DNA from: Leucobacter edaphi
GTDB lineage: Bacteria; Actinomycetota; Actinomycetes; Actinomycetales; Microbacteriaceae
Reading direction: 5' to 3'
Assembly (NCBI RefSeq): GCF_016522535.1
Contig: NZ_JAEHOI010000001.1
Location: forward strand, 1-64,000
DNA length: 64,000 nucleotides
A model generated the notes under the pieces. The model was not told where the DNA came from. It made no database searches and saw only the letters and a list, made by a program, of their open reading frames with translations. Positions 56,091-64,000 of this stretch are shown here, piece after piece; within the stretch, counting starts at the first letter, position 1; each line of letters begins with the position of its first letter. Made by a program: the position numbers and the translations under genes.

Positions 56091-56324
56091 GGAGTGCCGC
56101 CGTTTGGTGGGGAGCGGTGCTGCTTGGCGCGGAGCGCTGCCGTTGGTGGGAAGCGCTGCTGCTTGGCGCGGAGCGCTGCCGTTGGTGGGAAGCGCTGCTG
56201 CTTGGCGCGGAGCGCTGCCGTTTGGCGCGGAGCGCTGCCGCTTGGTGGGGAGCGCCGCCGATTGGCACGGAGCGCTGCCGTTTGGTGGGGAGCGCCGCCG
56301 TTTGGCGGGGGCCGCCGCCGATTG
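56091..56324. repeat. 20-bp tandem array upstream of the NCS2 permease gene
   Basis: About twelve contiguous units of 19-20 bp following GGAGCGCTGCCGTTTGGYGS, without spacers. It fills most of the 484-bp gap between the cupin and permease genes. No gene is supported in the gap; open frames through it are periodic low-complexity sequence. Confidence 0.88.
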
Positions 56325-56482
56325 TCGTCCACAGGGAGGGCGACAGGCGCCGGAGCGCCCAGGTCCACGTCTCTCCGAGAAAAACGCTTCCTGGGAGTCC
56401 GCTGGGCACTAAGATCGAACATTGGCCGCGCGCCCGATGGGGTGGACGCGAGGCGAGCACACACCCCTGGAGGAGAGATCCG

Positions 56483-57877
56483 ATGGCCCTGAGCTGGAAG
56501 CTGCACCGAGACGGCAAGCACGTCTCTCCCGACGCGATCGTGCTGCCCGAGGAGCGCCTGAGCTGGCCGCGCACGATCGGCTTCGGCGCCCAGCACGTCG
56601 TCGCCATGTTCGGCGCGACGTTCCTCGTTCCCCTGATCACGGGCTTCCCTCCCACTGCGACGCTGTTCTTCTCCGGCCTCGGCACGCTCCTCTTCCTCGT
56701 GCTCACTGGCAACCGCCTTCCGAGCTACCTCGGTTCCTCGTTCGCGTTCATCGCGCCGATCATGGCGGCCACCGCGAGCGGCGATGGCGATCTGGGCCGC
56801 GCCTCCTTCGGCATCCTGGCGATCGGCGTGCTCATGGCGATCGTCGGCCTGATTGTCTCGCGCTTCGGCACGGGCTGGATCAACGCGCTCATGCCGCCCG
56901 TTGTGATGGGCTCGATCGTCGCGCTCATCGGTTTCAACCTCGCGCCGGCGGTGAAGAACAACTGGATCGGCAATCCGGCAGCGAACCCGGGCGTTGATCA
57001 GGGGCTGTCCTCGACGATCGCTCTGGTCACCCTGGTCGCGATTCTCCTGATCACCGTCCTGTTCCGGGGCCTGATCGGCCGCCTCTCGATCGTGCTCGGC
57101 ATGGCCGTCGGATACATCGCCGCGGCGTTCGCCGGCCTCGTGAACTTCGAAGCGGTCCAGCAGGCGGCCTGGGTGGGGCTCCCGGCATTCCACTCGGTCG
57201 CCAACCCGTTCGCCGATCCGACGCTGTGGGGCCTGCTGCCCGCGTTCCTGCCCGTCGTGCTGGTGCTCATCGCGGAGAACGTTGGCCACGTGAAGAGCGT
57301 CGGCCTCATGGTGAATCGCGACCTCGACGGGGTGACCGGCCGCGCGCTCCTCGCCGACGGACTCTCCACCGTGCTCGCGGGCTTTGGCGGCGGTTCCGGC
57401 ACCACCACGTACGGCGAGAACATCGGTGTCATGGCAGCGACCCGCGTGTACTCGACTGCGGCGTACTGGGTCGCGGGCGTGATCGCGATCCTGCTCAGCT
57501 TCTCCCCGAAGGTCGGCGCGGTGATCTTCTCGGTGCCCGCCGCCGTGCTGGGCGGGGTGACCGTCGCGCTGTACGGCCTGATCGGCCTCATCGGCGTCAA
57601 GATCTGGATCGACAACAAGGTCGACTTCTCGAAGCCCATCAACCAGTTCTCGGCGGCGGTCCCGCTCATCGTTGGCATCGCCGATTTCACGGTGCAGTAC
57701 GGTTCGGTCGTGTTCAACGGCATCGCGCTCGGCACGATCGCCGCGATCGGCGTCTACCACCTCATGCGCGCGCTGTCGAAGCTGCGTGGCGGCGAGATGC
57801 AGGTCGCCGATCCGGTGGTGACGGGCGGTGCGGACGCCGCGGATACCGAGCCGCAACGGGAAGCCCCGCGCGCCTGA
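56483..57877 (+). CDS. NCS2-family nucleobase:cation symporter (uracil/xanthine type)
   Basis: A 464-residue permease with about 14 hydrophobic segments. Family motifs include Q-H-V-V-A-M-F-G-A-T at about 38, A-E-N-V-G-H in the eighth helix with its substrate-binding glutamate, and G-S-G-T-T-T-Y-G-E-N-I-G, characteristic of UraA-like uracil transporters. It imports a nucleobase with protons. A strong ribosome site (GGAGGAGAG) precedes the ATG. Confidence 0.93.
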   Translation: MALSWKLHRDGKHVSPDAIVLPEERLSWPRTIGFGAQHVVAMFGATFLVPLITGFPPTATLFFSGLGTLLFLVLTGNRLPSYLGSSFAFIAPIMAATASGDGDLGRASFGILAIGVLMAIVGLIVSRFGTGWINALMPPVVMGSIVALIGFNLAPAVKNNWIGNPAANPGVDQGLSSTIALVTLVAILLITVLFRGLIGRLSIVLGMAVGYIAAAFAGLVNFEAVQQAAWVGLPAFHSVANPFADPTLWGLLPAFLPVVLVLIAENVGHVKSVGLMVNRDLDGVTGRALLADGLSTVLAGFGGGSGTTTYGENIGVMAATRVYSTAAYWVAGVIAILLSFSPKVGAVIFSVPAAVLGGVTVALYGLIGLIGVKIWIDNKVDFSKPINQFSAAVPLIVGIADFTVQYGSVVFNGIALGTIAAIGVYHLMRALSKLRGGEMQVADPVVTGGADAADTEPQREAPRA

Positions 57878-57911
57878 TCCCGGCCGCTGTTTTGCGGCGG
57901 GGCCGGGGATC
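57876..57911 (+). terminator. Hairpin at the end of the NCS2 permease gene
   Basis: GATCCCGGCC and GGCCGGGGATC form a stem with one bulged base over the stop codon; there is no T-run. A likely terminator of low certainty. Confidence 0.5.
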
Positions 57912-58182
57912 CCGCTGAGAATCGCCGCACGGATTCCGGCGGATCCTCGGCCCCGCCACGTATGGTGGCGGTGTGTGGAGTGTAGATCGACGGCGGCGAC
58001 CCGAAAAAGGTCGCGGCGCCCAGCGTGCGGAGGCGACGACCGCCCCCGGCGCGAACCCGGGTGCGGCCCAGTCCGACCCCGGTGAGCGGTCGATCCCGAA
58101 CGACGCGGCAGGCCCGCGAAATGATCTCACGCGGAGTGAGGGCGCGCTCGCGAAGGCGCCCTCGGTGAGAGACGAGGTGAAG

Positions 58183-61100
58183 ATGACCGAGGCCGACATG
58201 GCGGCCCAGCTCGCCGGACCCGTGACGCTGGTGGACAACTACGCTGACGAGCACGCCGACTGGATGCGTGAGCTCGCCGGGATCGGCGGGCGCAACCCGC
58301 TGCTCCACTTCGACGACCGCTCTCCCAACCGGATCGAGCTCTCGACCACGCACCCCGGCGGTCTCCCGCAGTTCATCACCGGGAACAAGATCCTGCTCTC
58401 GGCCCTGATCCGTGATGATCTGGCGCTGCGCCACGCGCGCGCGGCTGCCTCCCGCGTCACGGACAAGGCGATCGAGATGCGCGCGGTCCGCGGCCTCGAG
58501 ACCGTGAACCTGGGCGTCGGCATCGCCAAGTGGACCTTCGAGGGTGAGGAGTTCTGCGCGCCCGTGCTGCTTCGCCCGCTCGCGATCCGCCGCTACGGCC
58601 GTGATTTCGAGCTGAAGCTCAAGCGTTTCCCCGTGGTGAACTCGGAGCTGATCCGTGTGCTGCGCGAGCAGTTCGGGATCACGCTCGACGCGCGGTCCCT
58701 CATCGAGCTCTCGCAGTCCGAGGGCGTGTTCAAGCCGCAGCCCGTGATCGACCGTCTGCGCCAGATGGTCGCCGGGGTGCCGGAGTTCATGGTGCAGCCG
58801 CGCCTCGTGGTCTCCTCGTTCCACAACGTCTCGCAGGGCATGGTCGCCGATGCGAAGAATCTTGACGTTCCGATCCTCGCCGCGATCTGCGGAAACGAGC
58901 CCGCGAAGAAGGCGCTCGAGAAGGCGTACCGCCCGGTCAGCCCGACGCGCCCCGACGATCGCGCCCCCGACACCGACCGCTGCCTGTACGACGCCGACGC
59001 CGAGCAGGACGATGTCCTCGCGCAGATCGACGCCGGGCACTCGCTCGTCGTCCACACGCTCCCCGGGACGGGCGGCACGCAGACGGTCGTGAACTCGATC
59101 GGCAACCTGGTGCGCGCCGGCAAGAAGGTGCTCGTCGTGTCGCCGCGCCGCGCGACCCTGGACGGGATCACCCACCGGCTCACGCGCGCTGGCCTCCCCG
59201 GGCTCGCCGTGAACCCGCGGAAGCTGCGCCGCAACCTGGTCGAGTCGATCAGCCGCAACGAGAATGCTCGCCCCGAACAGCTGCGGGACGTGGACGAGGC
59301 CCTGATCCGCCTGCGCGGCGTGCTGCTCGACTATCAGAAGGCGCTGTCGGAGCCGGACGCCCGCTTCGGCGTCTCGCCGCTCGATGCGCTGCGGCGCCTG
59401 ACGGTGCTGTCGCTCGGCGACCGCCCGCCCACGACCACGGTCCGCCTCGACGATCAGGCACTGGGGCAGCTCACTCTCGACCGCTCGGCGGTCGCGGAGT
59501 CGCTCACCGACGTTGCCCGTCTCGGACAGTTCCAGTACGGCCCAGAGGATTCTCCCTGGTACGGGGTCGATTTCTCGACGACGGAGGAGGCGCGCACCGC
59601 GTACGGCCTCGCGGTCGATCTCGCGGAGTCGCAGCTCCCGCGTCTGATCTCGATGGCGAACGAGGTCGTCTCGCAGACGTCGATGCGACCGTACGAGACG
59701 ATCGCCGAGCTCGGCGTCTACCTGCGGCTGCTCATGGGCATCCGGGAGACGCTCGATCGCTTCACCCCGCAGGTGTACGATCGCTCGCTCACGGAGGTCA
59801 TCGCGGCGCACGCTCCGCGCGGTGGCGAGGACATGTCCGCCTCGAACAAGCGTCGCCTGCGGAAGCTGGCCCGCGAGTACGTACGGCCTGGCGTGCACAT
59901 CAGCGACATGTATTCGCGCCTCGTGCAGATCCAGCAGCAGCGCGTGCTCTGGCAGCGGTACACGACGGTCGCCGGCGCGCGGCCCGAGGTGCCCGTCGGC
60001 ATCGCGGACGTTGTGGTCGCGTATCAATCCGCCTATCAGGACCTTGATGAGCTCGATCGGGTGATCGGGACGGTCGGTGATCAGGATCGGATGAAGAACC
60101 TGTCGCTCGCGGGCCTCGCCGCCCGGATCTCGGATCTCGCCCGCGAGTCCGAGGTGCTGCAGAACATTCAGGAGCGCACGACGATCGTTGAGCGCATGCG
60201 AGCGGCCCATCTGGAGCCGCTGCTCGACGATCTTTCGGCGCGACACGTGCCGGCGGAGGACGTGGCCAACGAGCTCGAGCTCGCCTGGTGGCAGTCCGCG
60301 CTCGAGCGCATGCTCCAGACGAACCCGGCGTTGCTGAGCGCCAACACGAGCGTGATCGAGCGTCTCGAGGCGGACTTCCGGCTTGTTGACGACGCCCACT
60401 CGGGCGCGAACGGTGCCCTGCTCGCGGCGAAGCTTGCCGACGCCTGGCGCGTCGCCGTCCTCGACCACAAACACGAGGCGCTTGCGATGCGTGACGCCCT
60501 CCGCAGCGGATACGCGAACGCGGGCATCCTCGCGCAGCGCGCCCCGTCGCTGCTGGGCACGCTCGCCCCGGTGTGGACGATGTCGCCGTACGAGGTCGCG
60601 CAGCTGCCCGATTCGATGCGGTTCGACGCGGTCCTCCTCGTCGACGCAGGAGCCACGACGCTCGTCGAGAACATCGGCGCGATCAGGCGCGCTCCCCAGG
60701 TGGTCGCGTTCGGTGACACCATGACGCAGACCCCGTCCCGGTTCGAGATCTCCGTCGGCGCCCCCGCGCCGGAGGGGGAGGACGCCGACGCGCTGCACGC
60801 GCGCTCCGCGTTCGCCGAGCTGAGCTCGGTGCTCCCCACTCTCACGCTGACGCGCAGCTATCGCGCGGGCGGCGAGGATCTCACGCAGCTCGTGAACGGC
60901 CGCTTCTACGACGGCGCAATCCAGACGCTCCCGTGGGCGGGCAGCTTCCTCGGACACTCGAGCCTCACCTACGAGTTCGTGCGCGGCGGCCAGGGCCTGC
61001 CCGATCAGCAGACGGGCGCCGTGGAGAGCACGGACGCCGAGGTCGAGCGCGTTGTGCAGCTCGTGCTGGAGCACGCGAGCGAGCGCTCCGGTGAATCGCT

Positions 61101-61842
61101 CATGGTGATCACGGCGAGTGAGCGCCACGCGGTGCGGGTGTACCAGGCGGTGCTGCACGCGTTCTCGAAACTGCCCGAGTATCGGGACTTCCTGCTCGGC
61201 GAGCGTGCGGAACCGTTCGCGGTGCTCACGCTGGAGCAGGCGACGGCCCAGAGCCGTGACCGGGTGATCTTCTCGATCGGCTACGGTCGCACCCCGCACG
61301 GGCGCGTGCTGTCGAACTTCGGCGGTCTCGGCCGGCCGGGCGGCGAGCGGCTGCTCGCGGTCGCGATGACCCGCGCCCGCCGAGCGATGACGATCGTCAG
61401 CTGCTTCAAGCCGCAGGATCTCGACACCGCGCGGATCAAGCACGGCGTGATCGGGCTTTCGGAGCTGCTCGCGCACGAGCATCCCGAGCCCGTTGCGCCC
61501 TCGCTTCCCGCCGAGCGGGATCCGATGCTCGGCGAGCTCGCGGATCGGCTCGGCGAGCTCGGCCTCACGGTCGAGATCGACTACCGCGACGCGATCCCGC
61601 TGGCGGCGCGCCTGGGCGACAAGGCGATTGCGATCGACATCGATCTCGGTGCGAGCGACGGCGGGGACAGCCTGCGCGACACGCTGCGCCTGCGCCCGGC
61701 CGTGCTGCGTCGTCTCGGCTGGCACTACCACCGGGTGCAGAGCTTCGACCTGTTCGCGAACCCGGACGAGGTGGCGCTGCGGATCGCGCGCATCGTGGGC
61801 TATGACGAGGACGAGCGCGCGGAGGACGCGGCTCGGGCATGA
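58183..61842 (+). CDS. DUF4011-like / degenerate SF1 helicase / MTES_1575-like nuclease-fold protein
   Basis: A 1219-residue protein. The N-terminal ~250 residues resemble DUF4011 (R-N-P-L-L-H-F, then A-P-V-L-L-R-P-L and F-E-L-K-L). An SF1-helicase-like core follows, but the Walker A site at residues 293-301 reads L-P-G-T-G-G-T-Q-T, with Gly298 in place of the essential lysine. The Walker B-like V-L-L-V-D-A (residues 817-822) has Ala in place of Glu. Motif III (A-F-G-D-T-M-T-Q-T) and motif VI (A-M-T-R-A-R-R-A-M) remain recognisable. The last ~100 residues look like a Vsr/MTES_1575 nuclease fold with A-I-A-I-D-I-D-L and L-G-W-H-Y-H-R-V-Q-S. Start 58183 follows GAGGTGAAG; GTG 57973, six bases after TATGGT, could be a leaderless start adding 70 disordered residues. 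Confidence 0.75.
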   Translation: MTEADMAAQLAGPVTLVDNYADEHADWMRELAGIGGRNPLLHFDDRSPNRIELSTTHPGGLPQFITGNKILLSALIRDDLALRHARAAASRVTDKAIEMRAVRGLETVNLGVGIAKWTFEGEEFCAPVLLRPLAIRRYGRDFELKLKRFPVVNSELIRVLREQFGITLDARSLIELSQSEGVFKPQPVIDRLRQMVAGVPEFMVQPRLVVSSFHNVSQGMVADAKNLDVPILAAICGNEPAKKALEKAYRPVSPTRPDDRAPDTDRCLYDADAEQDDVLAQIDAGHSLVVHTLPGTGGTQTVVNSIGNLVRAGKKVLVVSPRRATLDGITHRLTRAGLPGLAVNPRKLRRNLVESISRNENARPEQLRDVDEALIRLRGVLLDYQKALSEPDARFGVSPLDALRRLTVLSLGDRPPTTTVRLDDQALGQLTLDRSAVAESLTDVARLGQFQYGPEDSPWYGVDFSTTEEARTAYGLAVDLAESQLPRLISMANEVVSQTSMRPYETIAELGVYLRLLMGIRETLDRFTPQVYDRSLTEVIAAHAPRGGEDMSASNKRRLRKLAREYVRPGVHISDMYSRLVQIQQQRVLWQRYTTVAGARPEVPVGIADVVVAYQSAYQDLDELDRVIGTVGDQDRMKNLSLAGLAARISDLARESEVLQNIQERTTIVERMRAAHLEPLLDDLSARHVPAEDVANELELAWWQSALERMLQTNPALLSANTSVIERLEADFRLVDDAHSGANGALLAAKLADAWRVAVLDHKHEALAMRDALRSGYANAGILAQRAPSLLGTLAPVWTMSPYEVAQLPDSMRFDAVLLVDAGATTLVENIGAIRRAPQVVAFGDTMTQTPSRFEISVGAPAPEGEDADALHARSAFAELSSVLPTLTLTRSYRAGGEDLTQLVNGRFYDGAIQTLPWAGSFLGHSSLTYEFVRGGQGLPDQQTGAVESTDAEVERVVQLVLEHASERSGESLMVITASERHAVRVYQAVLHAFSKLPEYRDFLLGERAEPFAVLTLEQATAQSRDRVIFSIGYGRTPHGRVLSNFGGLGRPGGERLLAVAMTRARRAMTIVSCFKPQDLDTARIKHGVIGLSELLAHEHPEPVAPSLPAERDPMLGELADRLGELGLTVEIDYRDAIPLAARLGDKAIAIDIDLGASDGGDSLRDTLRLRPAVLRRLGWHYHRVQSFDLFANPDEVALRIARIVGYDEDERAEDAARA

Positions 61843-62060
61843 CCGAGCCGTCCGATGCGACCTCCCGGGGTCGACGCGTGTCCCGGCGCGCTCAGCGGCC
61901 AGCCGCGGAGGGCGTCGATCCCCGTCCCTCGGAGCACCGGCTGACCGCGCGCGCGGCCGAGGACCGTCCGGAGGGCTGGGGCGAGAAACCGGCGCCTGGC
62001 GGCTCGGACCGGGGCAACGACGATCGCCTCAAGCGCGATCGACCGCCGCACTGGGGGTAG
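61839..62060 (+). CDS. Small basic disordered protein coupled to the helicase-like gene
   Basis: A 73-residue protein rich in Arg, Pro, Asp and Gly with no hydrophobic segment, ending R-P-P-H-W-G. The ATGA overlap with the large helicase-like gene supports co-translation. I recognise no family; it may be a small partner of that protein. Confidence 0.7.
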   Translation: MTEPSDATSRGRRVSRRAQRPAAEGVDPRPSEHRLTARAAEDRPEGWGEKPAPGGSDRGNDDRLKRDRPPHWG

Positions 62061-62086
62061 CGAGACCGCTCACGCGAGCCGGGAGC

Positions 62087-62419
62087 TCAGGACTTCGGGG
62101 AGCCGCCCGAGTTTCCGCCGGAACCGGATCCGCCGGATCCTGATCCGCTTGAGGTCGAGGCGCCGGATCCCGAACCCGAGCCGCCGCTGGACCCGGAACC
62201 CGATCCCGATCCTGATCCCGATCCCGATCCTGATCCCGATCCGGCGCGCGAATCGGTGCGGTAGAAACCCGAGCCGTTGAAGGTCACACCGAGCGAGCCG
62301 AAGACCTTGCGCAGCGTGCCCCCGCACTCGGGGCAGACCGTGAGCGCGTCATCGGAGAACGACTGGTAGATATCGAAGGCGTGTCCGCAGTCGGCGCAGC
62401 GGTAGGCGTAAGTAGGCAT
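62087..62419 (-). CDS. FmdB-family zinc-ribbon protein with Gly-Ser repeat tail
   Basis: A 110-residue protein. The first 50 residues are an FmdB-type zinc ribbon, M-P-T-Y-A-Y-R-C-x-x-C-G and later C-P-E-C-G-G, with four zinc-binding cysteines. The last 50 or so residues are almost purely Gly and Ser, encoded by repeats of GATCCCGATCCT on the plus strand. The FmdB family acts in regulation, but the exact role is unknown. It lies 10 bp downstream of the cyclo-ligase gene in the same operon. Confidence 0.9.
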   Translation of the reverse strand: MPTYAYRCADCGHAFDIYQSFSDDALTVCPECGGTLRKVFGSLGVTFNGSGFYRTDSRAGSGSGSGSGSGSGSGSGSSGGSGSGSGASTSSGSGSGGSGSGGNSGGSPKS

Positions 62420-62429
62420 CGGGTCGATG

Positions 62430-63023
62430 TTACCCGGAGGCGCGAGGGAACTCGCGGATCCCGCTCGGGGTGACCGCGCCCGTGATCGGGACATCGTGTG
62501 CTTCGGCGGGGAGTCGCGGATACACCTCGTCATCGTGCACGACCGCGAACACGGGGGTCTCGGGCGGGACGAGCGCGAGCGCGCGGTCGTAATAGCCGAG
62601 GCCCCAGCCGAGCCGGACGCCCCGCTCGTCGACGGCGCACGCGGGGACCAGGACGAGATCGACCGTGCCGATCGCCCCGGGCGGCAGTCGTTCGCCCAGC
62701 GGTTCCGGGATACCGTGCAGACCGGGTGCCCCCGCCTCCGCGCTCGCGCGGACCCAGGACAGCGTGCGGTCAGGGTGCGACACGGGCAGCAGGACCTCGT
62801 GCCCCCGCGATACGGCGAGCGCGGTGAACGCACCCACATCCGGTTCGCCCGCCACCGGGGAGTAGGCGGCGATGCGGCGCGCGCCGAGCCGCCCGGCGAG
62901 GCCGATCAGCAGTTCCGAAAGGGCAGCTGACGCGGCGGCGCGCTGCTCGGGATCGCGCCGTCTCCTGCGCCCGCGCACGGCGGCCCGCACCTCGGACTTG
63001 TCGGGAACCGTACCGTGGGACAT
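62430..63023 (-). CDS. 5-formyltetrahydrofolate cyclo-ligase
   Basis: A 197-residue enzyme that converts 5-formyltetrahydrofolate to 5,10-methenyltetrahydrofolate with ATP. Conserved features: an N-terminal basic helix with K-S-E-V-R-A, V-L-V-P-A-C-A-V-D at about residue 122, and the signature R-L-G-W-G-L-G-Y-Y-D-R at about 135-146. It is divergent from galU and upstream of the FmdB-type gene. Confidence 0.92.
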   Translation of the reverse strand: MSHGTVPDKSEVRAAVRGRRRRRDPEQRAAASAALSELLIGLAGRLGARRIAAYSPVAGEPDVGAFTALAVSRGHEVLLPVSHPDRTLSWVRASAEAGAPGLHGIPEPLGERLPPGAIGTVDLVLVPACAVDERGVRLGWGLGYYDRALALVPPETPVFAVVHDDEVYPRLPAEAHDVPITGAVTPSGIREFPRASG

Positions 63024-63094
63024 GAGGCCAGCCTAGGACGATCGGGGCACGCGCATTCCCCTGCGTTGCCGCAGGTTGACAGCGGGTTTCGCAG

Positions 63095-63100
63095 TAGTGT
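63095..63100 (+). promoter_or_regulatory. Possible -10 element of a leaderless galU transcript
   Basis: TAGTGT ends seven bases before the galU ATG, the spacing typical of leaderless actinobacterial transcripts. No ribosome site is seen before the ATG. TTGACA at 63076-63081 is nearby but too close for a normal spacer. Confidence 0.4.
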
Positions 63101-63107
63101 TGATCCT

Positions 63108-64000
63108 ATGACGGAAAATCAGCGAACTGGCGGCACGGTTACGAAGGCGGTCATCCCCGCCGCGGGTCTCGGAACCCGATTCCTGCCGGCGACGAAGGCG
63201 ATGCCGAAGGAAATGCTGCCGATCGTGGACAAGCCCGCGATCCACTACGTGGTCGAGGAGGCCGCGACCGCCGGTCTTGACGACGTGCTCATCATCACGG
63301 GTCGCAACAAGGACAACCTGATCAACCACTTCGACAGCGTCCCCGAGCTCGAGTACACGCTCGAGCGCAAGGGCGACGAGGGGAAGCTCGGGAAGGTGCA
63401 CGAGGCGAGCGACCTCGGCGAGATCCACTTCCTGCGCCAGGGCCAGCCGCTCGGTCTGGGCCACGCCGTTGGGCGCGCGCGCCGTCACGTCGGCGACGAG
63501 TCCTTCGCCGTGCTCCTCGGCGACGACCTTATCGACGCCCGCGATCCGCTGCTCGAGCGCATGGTTTCCGAGCACGATTCCCGCGGTGCGACCGTCATCG
63601 CCCTGATGGAGGTCCCCGAGGAATCGATCCACCTGTACGGCTGCGCAGCGGTCGAGGCGACCGACGATCCCGAGGTGGTGAAGATCACGGGCCTCGTCGA
63701 GAAGCCCGCCCCCTCGGAGGCGCCCTCGAACCTGGCAGTGATCGGGCGTTATGTGCTTCGCCCCGAGATTTTCGACATCATCGATGATCTCGAGCCCGGC
63801 CGCGGCGGCGAGATCCAGCTCACCGACGCCCTCAACTACCTCGCCGAGGGCAAGGGCGAGGGGCCGGTCTACGGCGTGATCTTCCGCGGCCGCCGCTACG
63901 ACACCGGCGATCGGGCGGACTGGATCAAGGCGAATGTGCTGCTCGGCGTCGATCACGAGGAGCTCGGCGAGGAGATCACCGACTGGGTGCTCGGCTTCGC
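63108..64000 (+). CDS. galU: UTP-glucose-1-phosphate uridylyltransferase (3' partial)
   Basis: The first 297 codons of GalU; the 3' end is beyond the window. Motifs are intact: A-V-I-P-A-A-G-L-G-T-R-F-L-P-A-T-K for nucleotide binding, K-E-M-L-P-I-V-D-K-P, G-Q-P-L-G-L-G-H-A-V, and L-L-G-D-D with the catalytic aspartates, plus E-K-P near residue 200. It makes UDP-glucose for cell-envelope sugars. Confidence 0.96.
   Translation, partial: MTENQRTGGTVTKAVIPAAGLGTRFLPATKAMPKEMLPIVDKPAIHYVVEEAATAGLDDVLIITGRNKDNLINHFDSVPELEYTLERKGDEGKLGKVHEASDLGEIHFLRQGQPLGLGHAVGRARRHVGDESFAVLLGDDLIDARDPLLERMVSEHDSRGATVIALMEVPEESIHLYGCAAVEATDDPEVVKITGLVEKPAPSEAPSNLAVIGRYVLRPEIFDIIDDLEPGRGGEIQLTDALNYLAEGKGEGPVYGVIFRGRRYDTGDRADWIKANVLLGVDHEELGEEITDWVLGF

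Noticed and set aside
56091-56324. CRISPR array
   Set aside because: The 20-bp units are contiguous, with no spacers and no cas genes nearby.
58970-59130. Intact P-loop in the helicase-like protein
   Set aside because: I looked for a G-K-T/S pair near residue 298 and in other frames; the plus-strand frame reads G-T-G-G-T-Q-T with no nearby lysine in register.
57754-61731. A 1325-codon open frame on the minus strand opposite the helicase-like gene
   Set aside because: Arg/Leu/Glu/His-rich composition is typical of antisense of GC-rich coding sequence. The plus-strand frame has domains, a ribosome site and a coupled neighbour.

Overview
The window is very GC-rich, densely packed actinobacterial chromosome. 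Gene content points to the family Microbacteriaceae, with Leucobacter or a close relative as my best guess: HtaA-domain heme proteins with HmuTUV, a solitary groL under two CIRCE operators, an XPB-type helicase pair, a C-terminal MTES_1575-like nuclease domain, and class C sortase pili with LPxTG pilins. The genus is an inference; no rRNA gene is present.

Layout. 1-7876: heme acquisition. A repeat-rich HtaA surface protein (5' end outside the window) and a smaller HtaA protein are followed by hmuU-hmuV and a divergent hmuT, with a palindrome between them. 7988-13489: LytR_C-domain membrane protein, groL with two CIRCE elements, then an OmpR-type two-component pair. 13654-18283: a three-gene operon (TPP decarboxylase, ureohydrolase, orphan polyamine-type binding protein) with a divergent XRE-cupin regulator, probably for arginine-derived guanidino compounds. 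18284-23465: XPB helicase and its partner, a cold-shock protein and a DUF3027 protein with a long Asp/Glu tail. 23719-34609: a sortase pilus island with two giant paralogous von Willebrand adhesins, a backbone pilin and a class C sortase. A decayed piece of serC lies inside it and intact serC sits at its right edge.

34645-39739: serC, a DtxR/IdeR-type regulator, NADP glutamate dehydrogenase, a secreted NlpC/P60-like protein and two very small genes. 39844-48704: a two-domain teichoic-acid-type glycerophosphotransferase/glycosyltransferase, an aldehyde dehydrogenase with DUF779 partner and GAF regulator, a fatty acid desaturase and a GH114-like lipoprotein. 48930-50822: a duplicated pair of stress genes (GlsB-like plus CsbD-like) on either side of a tRNA-Arg(CCT) whose 3' end is partly duplicated. 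50957-53408: a hypothetical protein, an EamA/RhtA-type exporter, a CYTH protein and a small membrane protein.

53409-54205 holds no convincing gene but is crowded with repeats, including two 72-bp palindromes. 54206-57877: an amine-oxidase-like flavoprotein, a cupin, a 20-bp tandem array and an NCS2 nucleobase permease. 58183-62060: a 1219-residue DUF4011-helicase-nuclease-like protein whose ATPase motifs look dead, with a coupled small protein. 62087-64000: an FmdB zinc ribbon with a Gly-Ser tail, 5-formyltetrahydrofolate cyclo-ligase, and galU running off the end.

Themes: iron/heme uptake (Hta/Hmu with a DtxR-type regulator in the same window), cell-surface construction (pilus, teichoic-type polymer, NlpC/P60, GalU, LytR_C), and nitrogen/polyamine metabolism (guanidino operon, amine oxidase, glutamate dehydrogenase). 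The most unusual objects are the apparent pseudo-helicase, the serC scar inside the pilus island, the nucleotide-identical HtaA-protein repeat, and the tRNA-linked duplicated stress cassette.
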